27,675 nt of DNA, taken from DATAEU01 sp046724395 (GTDB lineage: Bacteria; Actinomycetota; UBA4738; HRBIN12). This document shows, piece by piece, positions 8,534 to 15,509 of the stretch. The notes under the pieces were generated by a model. That model saw only the letters and a list, made by a program, of their open reading frames with translations, searched no databases and was not told the origin of the DNA. Every line of letters begins with the position of its first letter. The stretch's first letter is position 1. Made by a program: the position numbers and the translations under genes. The stretch is taken from positions 1 to 27,675 of the forward strand of contig JBKOWM010000138.1 in NCBI GenBank assembly GCA_046724395.1, given 5' to 3'.

Positions 8534-8668
8534 TCAGCCGGCCGGCCGGTGCTCGAACAGCTGCGGGTCGGTGAGATGAAGGATGTCGTTCAGGAAGCGC
8601 AGACGGGCCGCATGGTCGTCAAGCTCGATCGAGCTGACCGATGTGTTCTCGGCAAGCCCCCGTTTCAT
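8534..8668 (-). pseudogene. Truncated C-terminal fragment of a histidine phosphatase
   Basis: The minus strand encodes 44 residues whose last 38 match the C-terminus of the intact histidine phosphatase gene at 9846-10511: both contain ENTSVSSIELD, then RLRF, then NDILHL. At DNA level about 100 bp align at roughly 75-80 % by eye, with an identical stretch of about 31 bp around 8622-8652. The fragment has an in-frame ATG at 8668 but nothing resembling the RHG active site, and no homology is visible further upstream. It is most likely the remnant of a duplicated or displaced paralogue. Expression as a short peptide cannot be excluded but seems unlikely. Confidence 0.75.
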
Positions 8669-8833
8669 GAGCCGCGACCTCATCATTCCACAGCGGAGTC
8701 CCCGCCCGCCCCAGGGGGATGAGGACGTCGCGATGCCACAGTATTCGCGAATGTGCCTGGAGGACGTCCAGAGGCGCGGCCAACTCGCGTAGGCGTTGAC
8801 CCCAATGAGCGTGGGGCAACGCCCATCTGTCTG

Positions 8834-9163
8834 CTAGTCCGGTGGGTTCTCGGGGTTGCTACCCCCCCGGCACGCGTCGCCAGGGTTGAGCACCTTCGTC
8901 AGTTCCGACCCCTCGATCTTCACGTCCTGTCCATAGGATTGCGCGATCCCGCCGGGACCGTTCGGGGCAACCTCGAAGTCGCCGACCACGAGCGGAGCGT
9001 CCGGGTCGTCATTCAGACCGGAGAAGACGCAGATCGAGTTCGCGTCCGCCGGCCCAGCAGTCTCCCCGCCGCTTCCGGTTACCTCACCTGCGAACGCAGC
9101 ATTTGCACTAACACCGATACTGAGCGCGGCTACGACAGCCGCAATCAAAGCTCTCATCCGCAT
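8834..9163 (-). CDS. Small secreted protein of unknown function
   Basis: A 109-residue protein starting MRMRALIAAVVAALSIGVSA with a clear Sec signal peptide ending around AFAG (about residues 24-27). The ATG at 9163 is fixed by AGGAGGAGGT upstream on the minus strand, although a longer frame continues to 9322. The mature part is acidic, rich in Gly, Pro, Asp and Asn, and has two cysteines (in SICVFSG and DACRGG) that could form one disulfide. It ends GGSNPENPPD. I do not recognise a functional family. It sits alone between a phosphatase fragment and a gene-poor stretch, so its own promoter is expected in the region above 9180. Confidence 0.72.
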   Translation of the reverse strand: MRMRALIAAVVAALSIGVSANAAFAGEVTGSGGETAGPADANSICVFSGLNDDPDAPLVVGDFEVAPNGPGGIAQSYGQDVKIEGSELTKVLNPGDACRGGSNPENPPD

Positions 9164-9624
9164 GTTGCACCTCCTCCTCTGCACCCGATTGCGCCGGTTT
9201 CCGGCTTGAGTGCAGTTACCAAGACTCTCGGTAAACCTGGGCGAGCGGTCAACCTCCAGATGGGGTATGCGAGAACGGCGTGTCCCTGCCGGTCGTACGC
9301 TCGATGCGATGAGGAGCGCCAAGCGAGAAGTCCTCGAGCGTGCGAGGCGGCGAACGCGGATGCGATCGTTGACGAGGCGATGGCGGCCGGTCTCGACGGT
9401 TCGGACCCGCTAACGGTTCATGTCAAGATGCTCCGTGCCGAGCTGCTAAGCGTGAAAGCCGATCCAGAACGCGAGCTCGAAATATCGTCCTCGACTGCGC
9501 GGTATGCGGCGGACCGTCCACTATTGGCGGACTCGGCGTCAAGGCTGGCCACCGGACGCACGCAGAAGCCGTCCGCACCGGACGCCGAAGCTGCGACGTT
9601 GACGCCGGGCGGCTGCACCCTCAC
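9164..9624. other. Gene-poor stretch with a possible decayed coding region
   Basis: No convincing intact gene lies here. On the plus strand, frame 9309 (ATGAGGAGCGCC...) and a second frame from about 9340 join into one plausible helical protein if a single base were restored near 9338-9342: RSAKREVLER in one frame, then CEAANADAIVDEAMAAGLDG and later LTVHVKMLRAELL and VKADPERELE in the other. This looks like a broken small gene, but I cannot name a family. The right-hand part (9560-9624) shows nothing I can interpret. The left end presumably carries the promoter of the small secreted protein on the minus strand. Confidence 0.35.
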
Positions 9625-9732
9625 TCAGCGGCCGAGGCCGCCGACGCAGGTGGGCGCGGCTCTCGCGCGTCGGCGGACGAGCAGCCCGATCGCGAGGCCG
9701 ATGAAAGTGAAGAGCACCCGCTGTGCCTCCAT
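9625..9732 (-). CDS. Possible 35-aa single-span membrane peptide
   Basis: Minus-strand micro-ORF starting MEAQRVLFTFIGLAIGLLVR, followed by RRRARA and a short Gly/Cys-containing tail. Residues 6-19 form one hydrophobic stretch followed at once by a positive cluster, consistent with a small N-out membrane peptide. GGAGAAG lies 6-12 nt upstream of the ATG at 9732. It lies in an otherwise gene-poor stretch downstream of the histidine phosphatase gene. No family is recognised and coding is uncertain, because a short hydrophobic frame with a purine-rich leader can arise by chance. Confidence 0.35.
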   Translation of the reverse strand: MEAQRVLFTFIGLAIGLLVRRRARAAPTCVGGLGR

Positions 9733-9845
9733 CGATCTTCTCCGCAGCCACGACCGGTGATCTCATCCGAACAAGATGAATTCGGACGGCCGATACATCC
9801 GCGCTCCCATGCGCGATCGTCACCATCCACCTCACCCAGAGCTGT

Positions 9846-10511
9846 CTAGCCCTTCCGATAACCCTCGTCCTGGAAGAGTTCCGGGTTGGAAAGATGCAGG
9901 ATATCGTTCATGAATCGGAGGCGTGGCCCGTCCTCGTCGAGCTCGATCGAGCTGACCGATGTGTTCTCGGGAATGAAGAACATCTCCTGCTCGATCCCGA
10001 GGAACGGGCCGACGTACGCGTTGATCACCCCGCCGTGGCAGATGACGATGAGATCCCCCGACGGATGCCGCTCGACGATCCCGTCGATGACGCGGCGCAC
10101 CCGTCGCCGGAACGGATCGATGCGCTCGCCACCGGGAGCGTGGCTCCAGATGGCGCGGGAGGCGCGGACGAGCGGGAGGATGTCCTCGTCCGACGCGACG
10201 ATCTCCTCGAAAGGCCGGCCTTCCCAGGCACCGATGTTCGCCTCGATCAGATCGTCCTCGAACCGCACCTCGACGCCGGTCTGCTCGGCGTACGGCGCGA
10301 CTGTCTCGCGCGCGCGGCGCAGCGGTGAGCAGTACACCGCGGCCGGGGGCGGATGGAGCAGCGCCAGCCGGGCGGCCAGCCGGCGGGCCTGATCGCGACC
10401 GACCTCGTCGAGCGGCGGGTCCCACTGGGTGCCCCGCGGCGTCTGGACCATCGTGGTCGAGGACGCGTCGGATCGTCCGTGGCGGACCAGGTGGAGGACG
10501 CGAGCCGTCAC
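9846..10511 (-). CDS. Histidine phosphatase family protein (phosphoglycerate-mutase-like)
   Basis: Cytosolic phosphatase of 221 residues. The N-terminal LVRHGRSD holds the phospho-accepting His11; R65 in SPLRRARET, the likely acid E90 in LIEANIGAWEG and the second histidine H159 in ICHGGVINAY complete the catalytic pocket. Substrates in this branch are diverse (phosphosugars, phosphoserine, alpha-ribazole phosphate), and the sequence does not decide. GTG at 10511 overlaps the upstream HTH gene by four bases (GTGA), so translation is coupled. A truncated second copy of its C-terminus lies at 8534-8668. Confidence 0.9.
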   Translation of the reverse strand: MTARVLHLVRHGRSDASSTTMVQTPRGTQWDPPLDEVGRDQARRLAARLALLHPPPAAVYCSPLRRARETVAPYAEQTGVEVRFEDDLIEANIGAWEGRPFEEIVASDEDILPLVRASRAIWSHAPGGERIDPFRRRVRRVIDGIVERHPSGDLIVICHGGVINAYVGPFLGIEQEMFFIPENTSVSSIELDEDGPRLRFMNDILHLSNPELFQDEGYRKG

Positions 10512-10903
10512 GCGCGGGCGGTCCGCGTCTCGCGGCGCTCATCGGTACGACGCCGCCGGCGGGCCAGTCGGCGTCGGAAGGCGCGCGCGAACGCCTCGAC
10601 ATCGTCGCGACGCCAGACGCGCCCGGACGCGAGCGAGACGGCCGGCGGCGGGAACGAGCCGCGCTGGACATAGGTCGCCACGCGCCGCTTGTCCCATCCG
10701 AGAATTCCGGCCGCCTCCGCCATGCCGACGAGGGCCGGTTCGATCTCGACGGTGAGAACGGCGTCCTCGCCCGCCTCGTCCCGCAATCGGGCCAGGAGCC
10801 GCTCACGGGTGGGTGCGTGCAGAGTGCGTCCATCGGGAAGCAGCCGGCCGGACCATCCGCCGTCGATCTCGATCGCGTGGGCGCGCACGTCTCGATCGGG
10901 CAC
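10508..10903 (-). CDS. Small DNA-binding protein with a MerR/AlpA-like helix-turn-helix
   Basis: A 131-residue protein. Residues 1-55 resemble a short alpha/beta prefix (DGGWSGRLLPDGRTLHAPT, then RERLLARLRDEAG) and residues 57-105 form a helix-turn-helix of excisionase/AlpA type: LVGMAEAAGILGW, then RRVATYVQRGSFPPP and GRVWRRDDVEAFA. The C-terminal 25 residues are very rich in arginine. GTG at 10903 is the best upstream start but has no clear ribosome site, so the true start is uncertain. It is translationally coupled to the histidine phosphatase through a 4-nt overlap. It may regulate a local gene; no target is visible. Confidence 0.68.
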   Translation of the reverse strand: MPDRDVRAHAIEIDGGWSGRLLPDGRTLHAPTRERLLARLRDEAGEDAVLTVEIEPALVGMAEAAGILGWDKRRVATYVQRGSFPPPAVSLASGRVWRRDDVEAFARAFRRRLARRRRRTDERRETRTARA

Positions 10904-10946
10904 GCGGCGATGATATCGGGACGGCCGTCGACGTCTGAGCGAAGGG

Positions 10947-11213
10947 CTACCTACGGCGTCCGTCCCTTCGCAGCTCGACCTGCCAGCAGCGTTCGTGCCA
11001 GTGGCGCCGCTCGTCCGGCGCCGCCTCCGGGATGACGACCAGATGCCACAGCCCGGGCCGAATCGCGTGATCGCACCCGGGGCAGCGGTACTCCTTGTCG
11101 CCGCTCACCCGTCGAACGTCGAACCCGGCGACCTCGGCCCACGTCGGGGGCGTGCCCTGCGGCATCCGCACCGGTTCCGGCGTCTCCGGCGCCCGTCGGT
11201 TCTTGCGCGGCAT
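10947..11213 (-). CDS. Small zinc-binding protein of unknown function
   Basis: An 88-residue, strongly basic protein. CPGCDHAIRPGLWHLVV (44-60) and RHWHERCW (70-77) provide C44, C47, H73 and C76 as a likely single zinc site, in a CxxC...HxxC arrangement. Similar short proteins are widespread in actinobacteria and are often named only by analogy; I know of no demonstrated function. The ATG at 11213 shares one base with the stop of the upstream alpha/beta hydrolase (TGATG), so the two are co-translated. A 43-bp gap separates it from the HTH gene downstream. Confidence 0.72.
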   Translation of the reverse strand: MPRKNRRAPETPEPVRMPQGTPPTWAEVAGFDVRRVSGDKEYRCPGCDHAIRPGLWHLVVIPEAAPDERRHWHERCWQVELRRDGRRR

Positions 11214-11887
11214 CAGTCTGCCCCGTCAACTCGCCGCACGAACGGGAGGGCGAGGTCGGCGAGCGCGGCCCCGACCTCGTGTGGCGCGCGGCTGACACCG
11301 CGCGTGTTGAACGAGTGGTCGCCGCCCTCGACCGGGACGTACTCGGCCAGGTCCCCGAGCCGCCCGAGCACCCGTTCGAGTGTCTCGCGCCGCGCGAACG
11401 GGTCGCTCGTGCCCTGCAGGAACAACATCGGGACCTCGACCCGGTACAGGTGCTCGTCGCGCACGCGATCCACCTTCCCCGGCGGGTGCAACGGATACCC
11501 GAGGAAGACGAGACCCGCGGCGGGCATCCCGTCGGCCACGCACATGGACGCGACCCGCCCGCCGAGGGACTTCCCGGCGGCGAACGAGGGCACGCCGGCG
11601 AACCGTCGAGCGGTATCTTCGAACGCCGCCAGCCAGACGGCCCGAAGCCGCGGCTCGGGGTCGGGCGCCTTTCGGCCCTTCTGTGCGTAGAGGAAGTTGA
11701 AGCGGACGGCCGCGACGCCGAGCTCTGCCATCCGCCCCGCGAAGCCGGCCATGAACGGGTGGTCCATCCCGTACCCGGCACCGTGAGCGATCGTCATGGC
11801 CGCAAACGCGTCCCCGGGCGCGATCGTCGCCGTCTCGACCTCGTCGGCGCCGACAGCCACGCGGCCCCGGACCTCCCGCCCGCTCAT
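11213..11887 (-). CDS. Alpha/beta hydrolase (dienelactone-hydrolase / KANL3-Tex30-like)
   Basis: A 224-residue hydrolase with a complete visible triad: nucleophile S107 in GKSLGG, D162 in LQGTSDPFA and H191 in GGDHSF. The oxyanion region is AHGAGYGMDH (34-43). Length and motifs fit the small alpha/beta hydrolases related to KANL3/Tex30 rather than esterases with a cap domain; the substrate is unknown. GAGGA about eight bases upstream supports ATG at 11887. The gene is divergent from the DUF72 gene with only 16 bp between starts, so the promoters must lie inside the opposing coding regions. It heads a minus-strand run with the zinc protein, HTH protein and phosphatase. Confidence 0.85.
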   Translation of the reverse strand: MSGREVRGRVAVGADEVETATIAPGDAFAAMTIAHGAGYGMDHPFMAGFAGRMAELGVAAVRFNFLYAQKGRKAPDPEPRLRAVWLAAFEDTARRFAGVPSFAAGKSLGGRVASMCVADGMPAAGLVFLGYPLHPPGKVDRVRDEHLYRVEVPMLFLQGTSDPFARRETLERVLGRLGDLAEYVPVEGGDHSFNTRGVSRAPHEVGAALADLALPFVRRVDGAD

Positions 11888-11903
11888 GCGAGAATCCTCG
11901 CAG

Positions 11904-12620
11904 ATGACGGGAACGCTCTACGTCGGGACGTCGGGGTTCTCCTACGACGGGTGGAAGCACGGGGTCTTCTACCCGGAGGGACTCAAGAACCGCGAGATGC
12001 TGTCGTATTACGCCAGCGTGTTCCCCTCCGTCGAGATCAACTACACCTTCCGCCGCTTCCCGACAGAGAAGTCGATCGCGAGCTGGCGAGACGAAACGCC
12101 GGAGGGGTTCCGTTTCACGCTGAAGGCCAATCAGCGGATCACGCACTTCAAACGGCTCAAAGACGCCGACGACGACGTGCGCGACTTCCTGGACCGTGGC
12201 CGGATGCTCGGCTCTCGGCTCGGGACCGTCCTGTTCCAGTGCCCACCCAGTCTCAAATTCGACGAGCCGCTGATCATGTCGTTCGTGGGATACCTTCCGC
12301 CCGACGTACGGGCCGTCATGGAGTTCCGCGATCCGTCGTGGCGCGCGGCGCGCGACCTGCTCCTTCAACAAGGCGTCGCGTGGTGCGTCGCCGAGACCGA
12401 CGAAAACGATCCCGAGCCCGACGACCTGTCGTGGGAGCCGTACGGGTACCTGCGCCTACGGAAGACGGAATACTCGGACGAGGAGTTGTCGGCGTGGGCC
12501 GATCGGATCCGCGGGGCGCTGGCCGACGGCCACGACATCTACTGCTACTTCAAGCACGAGGAGGACGGCGTCGGGCCGAGGATGGCCAACCGGCTGCGGG
12601 CGATCCTCACGGACGGCTGA
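11904..12620 (+). CDS. DUF72 domain-containing protein
   Basis: A 238-residue TIM-barrel-like DUF72 (YecE) protein. The start MTGTLYVGTSGFSYDGWKHG, then SVFPSVEINYTFRRFP, FRFTLKANQRITH and FQCPPSLKFD are the recurrent family blocks; VMEFRDPSW and CYFKHEEDG follow in the second half. ATG at 11904 is preferred because the conserved strand begins there; the frame continues upstream over the hydrolase start. There is no obvious ribosome site, so it may be leaderless. Family function is not established. It ends 75 bp before the convergent sulfur operon. Confidence 0.87.
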   Translation: MTGTLYVGTSGFSYDGWKHGVFYPEGLKNREMLSYYASVFPSVEINYTFRRFPTEKSIASWRDETPEGFRFTLKANQRITHFKRLKDADDDVRDFLDRGRMLGSRLGTVLFQCPPSLKFDEPLIMSFVGYLPPDVRAVMEFRDPSWRAARDLLLQQGVAWCVAETDENDPEPDDLSWEPYGYLRLRKTEYSDEELSAWADRIRGALADGHDIYCYFKHEEDGVGPRMANRLRAILTDG

Positions 12621-12695
12621 CCCCGGCGCCGACCACCACCGGCCCCGTACGGTCCCGGTCCAATCATCTCGCCGCGACGCTGCGCCCTGGCGGCC

Positions 12696-13241
12696 CTAGA
12701 TGAACAGCGTGATCGCGTCCTGCGCTTCGAGCAGCATGGTGGTCGCGCCCGCGGGCTCTCCGAGACCCTCGATCATGTCCTCGCGCCTCAGCCCGAGCAG
12801 GTCCATGGTCATCTGGCACGGCACGAGCTTGACGCCGAGGTCGACCGCCATCTTCAGCAGCTCGTCGGGACTGGCGACGGAATGCTCCTCCGCGAGCTTC
12901 TTCATCATCGCTGGCCCGGCGCCTGCGAAGTTCATCTTGCCGAGCCTGAGGTGGTCGATGCCCGGGTGGTCCACCATCGCGACCATCTTCTGCATCCAGT
13001 TCTCGCCGGTGAGGCGCTTCTCGTCCTTCACGAGCGAGAACAGGCCCCAGAACGTGAAGAAGATCGTCGTTTCGAGCCCCATCGCGGCGCCCGTCGTCGC
13101 CAGAATCATCTGCGGCCACACCTTGTCCAGGTCGCCGCTCCACGCGATGACCACCAGCTTCTTGTGCGCGTGTTCGTTGTGCCCGTGCGGGGCAACGTGC
13201 GTTGCCGGCATGTCGGCTTCGATGACCGTCACTGGACTCAC
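12696..13241 (-). CDS. DsrE/DrsH-like sulfur-carrier protein (large form)
   Basis: A 181-residue DsrE-family protein of the DrsH-like type. After a His-rich N-terminal segment (15-26) the fold starts LVVIAWSGDLDKVW; FFTFWGLFSLVK (61-72) and the candidate sulfur-carrying Cys142 in LVPCQMTMDLLG match the family. The long FFTFWG insertion is typical of the membrane-associated or oligomeric members. GTG at 13241 overlaps the upstream tusA stop by 4 nt (GTGA). As the last gene of a DsrE-TusA-SQR-TusA-DsrE run it is expected to accept or donate persulfide sulfur with TusA. The acceptor is not encoded in the window. Confidence 0.87.
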   Translation of the reverse strand: MSPVTVIEADMPATHVAPHGHNEHAHKKLVVIAWSGDLDKVWPQMILATTGAAMGLETTIFFTFWGLFSLVKDEKRLTGENWMQKMVAMVDHPGIDHLRLGKMNFAGAGPAMMKKLAEEHSVASPDELLKMAVDLGVKLVPCQMTMDLLGLRREDMIEGLGEPAGATTMLLEAQDAITLFI

Positions 13242-13471
13242 TTCTTCCTGATCACGAAGCGGAAGACGCCGTCCTCCGCGCCTTGTTCGACGAGCTCGTT
13301 ACCGGTGGTCTTGCACCACGCGGCGAAATCTGCAACCGATCCCGGGTCGGTCGCCAGCGCCTCGACGAGATCGCCGGAAACCATCGTCTTCATCGCCTGC
13401 GCCGTCTTCAGGATCGGCAGCGGGCAGGACAGCCCCTTCAGGTCGAGCGTCATCACGATCGCCTGGCTCAT
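13238..13471 (-). CDS. TusA-family sulfurtransferase (copy 1)
   Basis: A 77-residue TusA-like protein. The CPxP motif is at 16-19 (LSCPLPIL) with Cys16 as the persulfide-carrying residue; a second cysteine lies in FAAWCKTTG. The C-terminal strand FRFVIRKK is typical. GAGGA upstream of the ATG at 13471 lies inside the SQR-like gene end, with 4 nt between the genes, and the stop overlaps the next start. It is part of the sulfur operon and would relay sulfane sulfur between the flavoprotein and DsrE proteins. A role in tRNA thiolation, as for E. coli TusA, is less likely in this context. Confidence 0.9.
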   Translation of the reverse strand: MSQAIVMTLDLKGLSCPLPILKTAQAMKTMVSGDLVEALATDPGSVADFAAWCKTTGNELVEQGAEDGVFRFVIRKK

Positions 13472-13475
13472 GTCC

Positions 13476-14678
13476 TCACTTCCTCTCGTTGTTCGCGTCG
13501 GCGGGTTCGCCCGTCGGGATCGGCAGGGGCATGTCGGGCATGCGCCCCTGCGGGATCGACTGCCAGTAGAGCCGGTTGAACAGCCACTTGGCCCAGTGCC
13601 AGACGGCGGTCGGACGTGGCGGCGCCGGTGGATGCTCGTAGTCGAACCTGAGCACCGTCGCCCTCCGCCTGCCGGTCTCGAGGAAGCACATCACGCGCCC
13701 GCCGTAGTTCTCCCTCGGCGCCGTGCCGCGGACGAGCGACGCGATGCGGCTGGCCACGACCGGTGCCTCGAAGTGCGCCGTCGAGCCGCTCTTGCTGATC
13801 GGCAGGTTCGTGGCGTCCCCGATCGCGAAGATCCGGTCCTGACCCTGGACCTGCAGCGTTCGCTTGTCCACCGGGAGCCAGCCGGAGGCCTCCGACAGGC
13901 CGCCGTCGATTACAAACTGCTGCCCCTTGTGCGGCGGGATGATGATCGGCAGGTCGGACCCGACCTTCTCCCCCTCGAGCGAGGAGATCGTGCCGGCCGA
14001 TGGATCGAGCGACTCCACGTTGAAGAACGTCTCCAGCCGGATGCCGCGTTCCGCCATGATTGGCTCGACGAGCCTCGAGGCGGACTCGATCGTGAACGCG
14101 CGGTTGAGGGGCGAGAGCAGCGTCACCTCGCACTTGTCGCGGATCCCGCGCTTGCGCAGGTACTCGTCGAGCATGAACACGAACTCGACCGGGGCCGGCG
14201 GACACTTGTAGGGGATGCCCGAGACTCCGACGTGGATCCTGCCGCCGCGGAACGTCCGTAGGGTCTCGCGGAGCCGCTGCGCTCCCTCGAGTGAGTAGAA
14301 GTCGTAGCCGGTCTCCACGAGCCCCGGAACCTGCTCGGGGACGAGGCGCGCGCCCGTCGAGACGACGAGGTAGTCGAACGCGACGTCGTCGCCCCGCCCA
14401 AGACCGACGAACCCGCCCCTGGCGTCGACCGACGCGACGCGGTCGACGATCAGCTCGACCTCGTCGCGAAGCAGCGTCCGCTCGTCGCGCGCGAGCCACC
14501 GTCCGTTGGCTTGCCCGAGCGCCACATAGAGGTAGCCGGGCTGGTACTCGTGCATCCCCGTCGCGTCGACGACGGTGACGGTGGCGCCGCGCCCGAGCTC
14601 CTTCGACAGCAGGTTGGCCGCGAGCGTGCCGCCCACGCCGCCACCGAGGACGACGATGCGCGCGGGCATCCGGCTCAC
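13476..14678 (-). CDS. SQR-like FAD-dependent oxidoreductase (sulfide:quinone oxidoreductase family)
   Basis: A 400-residue flavoprotein. GGGVGG (12-17) is the FAD-binding turn, STGARL (107-112) and AIGDATNLP (285-293) the further dinucleotide motifs. Cys159 (IPYKCPPAP) and Cys331 (RVMCFLETG) sit where the two redox-active cysteines of sulfide:quinone oxidoreductases are expected; the third cysteine of classical SQRs (around 120-128) is absent. The C-terminal WHWAKWLFNRLYW (360-372) fits an amphipathic membrane anchor. Such enzymes oxidise sulfide at the cytoplasmic membrane and pass electrons to quinone. GTG at 14678 overlaps the upstream tusA by 4 nt. SQR subtype, and sulfide as the real substrate, are inferred from cysteines and neighbours. 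Confidence 0.85.
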   Translation of the reverse strand: MSRMPARIVVLGGGVGGTLAANLLSKELGRGATVTVVDATGMHEYQPGYLYVALGQANGRWLARDERTLLRDEVELIVDRVASVDARGGFVGLGRGDDVAFDYLVVSTGARLVPEQVPGLVETGYDFYSLEGAQRLRETLRTFRGGRIHVGVSGIPYKCPPAPVEFVFMLDEYLRKRGIRDKCEVTLLSPLNRAFTIESASRLVEPIMAERGIRLETFFNVESLDPSAGTISSLEGEKVGSDLPIIIPPHKGQQFVIDGGLSEASGWLPVDKRTLQVQGQDRIFAIGDATNLPISKSGSTAHFEAPVVASRIASLVRGTAPRENYGGRVMCFLETGRRRATVLRFDYEHPPAPPRPTAVWHWAKWLFNRLYWQSIPQGRMPDMPLPIPTGEPADANNERK

Positions 14679-14917
14679 CTCGCCTTGCGAACCACGAACC
14701 GGCGGAATCCGTCGTCGTGAACGACGTCGACAAGCTCGTGTCCGGCCTTCGCGACCCAGGCAGGAATGTCCGTCGCCGAACCCTCGTCGCTCGAGAGCAC
14801 TTCGGTCACGTCGCCGACCGCGCCCTCACGGATCGCGCCGATGAGCGACATCAGCGGGCCCGGGCACGGCATCCCTCGAGCGTCGATCTCCCGGTCGATG
14901 TGCGTCACTGCTGTCAT
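14675..14917 (-). CDS. TusA-family sulfurtransferase (copy 2)
   Basis: An 80-residue TusA-like protein starting MTAVTHIDREIDARG, with CPGP at 18-21 (Cys18 the sulfur carrier). AAGGGGG upstream supports ATG at 14917, although a longer open frame exists. Residues near DEGSATDIPAWVAKAGHELV fit the family second helix. It differs from copy 1 in the motif spacer (PG versus PL) and in having no second cysteine, so the two TusA proteins are probably not interchangeable. It is co-translated with the SQR-like gene by a GTGA overlap and follows the DsrE gene by 23 nt. Confidence 0.88.
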   Translation of the reverse strand: MTAVTHIDREIDARGMPCPGPLMSLIGAIREGAVGDVTEVLSSDEGSATDIPAWVAKAGHELVDVVHDDGFRRFVVRKAR

Positions 14918-14940
14918 CGCTCGCACCCCCTTGCTCGCCG

Positions 14941-15354
14941 TCAGATGAACGTCAGCGGTCCGTCGACCTCCATGAAGAACGAGGCGACGCCCTCCTGGTC
15001 GTCGACGAGCGGATCGAGGTCGTCGGTTGTGAGGTCGAACATCTCCATCGACAGGGAGCACGCGTGGATCCCGACCTCGCCGATGTCCTTGGCCTGGCGG
15101 AAGATATCGCTCCAATGCTGACCGCCGTGCTGCTGAAATGCCGTCTCGCCCTCGACGCCCGCCTCCGGCGCGACCCGCCGGTCCTTGTGGATCCGGTCCG
15201 CGCGGAACGCGTCGAGCGCCCAGTACTGAAGGAAGATGTTGACCGGGCGTCCCATCGCGGCCGCGCCGGCCACGAGCACCGCGGCGGCGCTCAGCTTGTC
15301 GTCGGTGCCGGAGAACAGGACCACCGAGACGGTCCGGCCGTCTGCTTCATCCAT
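14941..15354 (-). CDS. DsrE-family protein (first gene of the sulfur operon)
   Basis: A 137-residue DsrE/DsrF-like protein. The fold begins TVSVVLFSGTDDKLSAAAVL (8-27), has FLQYWALDAF (41-50) and the probable sulfur-carrying Cys99 in GIHACSLSMEMFDL. GAGGAGG upstream fixes the ATG at 15354; the frame itself extends further upstream without family similarity. It is the promoter-proximal gene of the five-gene minus-strand run and faces the CsoR-family regulator. It is distinct from the larger DrsH-like protein at the far end, so the operon carries two different DsrE-type proteins. Confidence 0.85.
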   Translation of the reverse strand: MDEADGRTVSVVLFSGTDDKLSAAAVLVAGAAAMGRPVNIFLQYWALDAFRADRIHKDRRVAPEAGVEGETAFQQHGGQHWSDIFRQAKDIGEVGIHACSLSMEMFDLTTDDLDPLVDDQEGVASFFMEVDGPLTFI

Positions 15355-15451
15355 CGGCTGCCTCCTCGCCAACTGTGTCGCGAGCGTGGCACGAGGAGCG
15401 GCCCGCCGTTGGGGGCCAGGGTCCCGGGACCGCGGGGAGGAAAGACCCATA

Positions 15452-15466
15452 CGGTACGGGGTACCG
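15452..15466. promoter_or_regulatory. Palindromic candidate operator between the sulfur operon and its regulator
   Basis: CGGTACGGGGTACCG is a perfect inverted repeat (6-bp arms, 3-bp GGG centre). It lies 43 bp before the CsoR-family start and about 97 bp before the first dsrE start. CsoR/CstR-type operators commonly show TAC...GTA half sites around a G/C tract, which this resembles. A second palindrome, GGTCCCGGGACC (15420-15431), lies 20 bp to the left and could be a further element. Binding is inferred from position and symmetry only. Confidence 0.55.
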
Positions 15467-15509
15467 CACAGGAGGATTCATCTCGACCGAACGAGTAGGG
15501 AGAAGGGCG

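Noticed and set aside
8753..9760. 335-codon plus-strand open frame across the small secreted protein and the decayed stretch
   Set aside because: Its first half is antisense to the well-supported secreted protein; only the segment near 9340-9560 looks coding, and that is reported as possibly broken.
9766..9786. TCCGAA/TTCGGA hairpin downstream of the histidine phosphatase
   Set aside because: Six-bp stem with a 9-nt loop and no T tract; not distinguishable from chance.
12640..12655. CCGTACGG palindrome between the DUF72 gene and the sulfur operon as a second regulator site
   Set aside because: Only 8 bp, located at the 3' ends of convergent genes where an operator would have no promoter to control.
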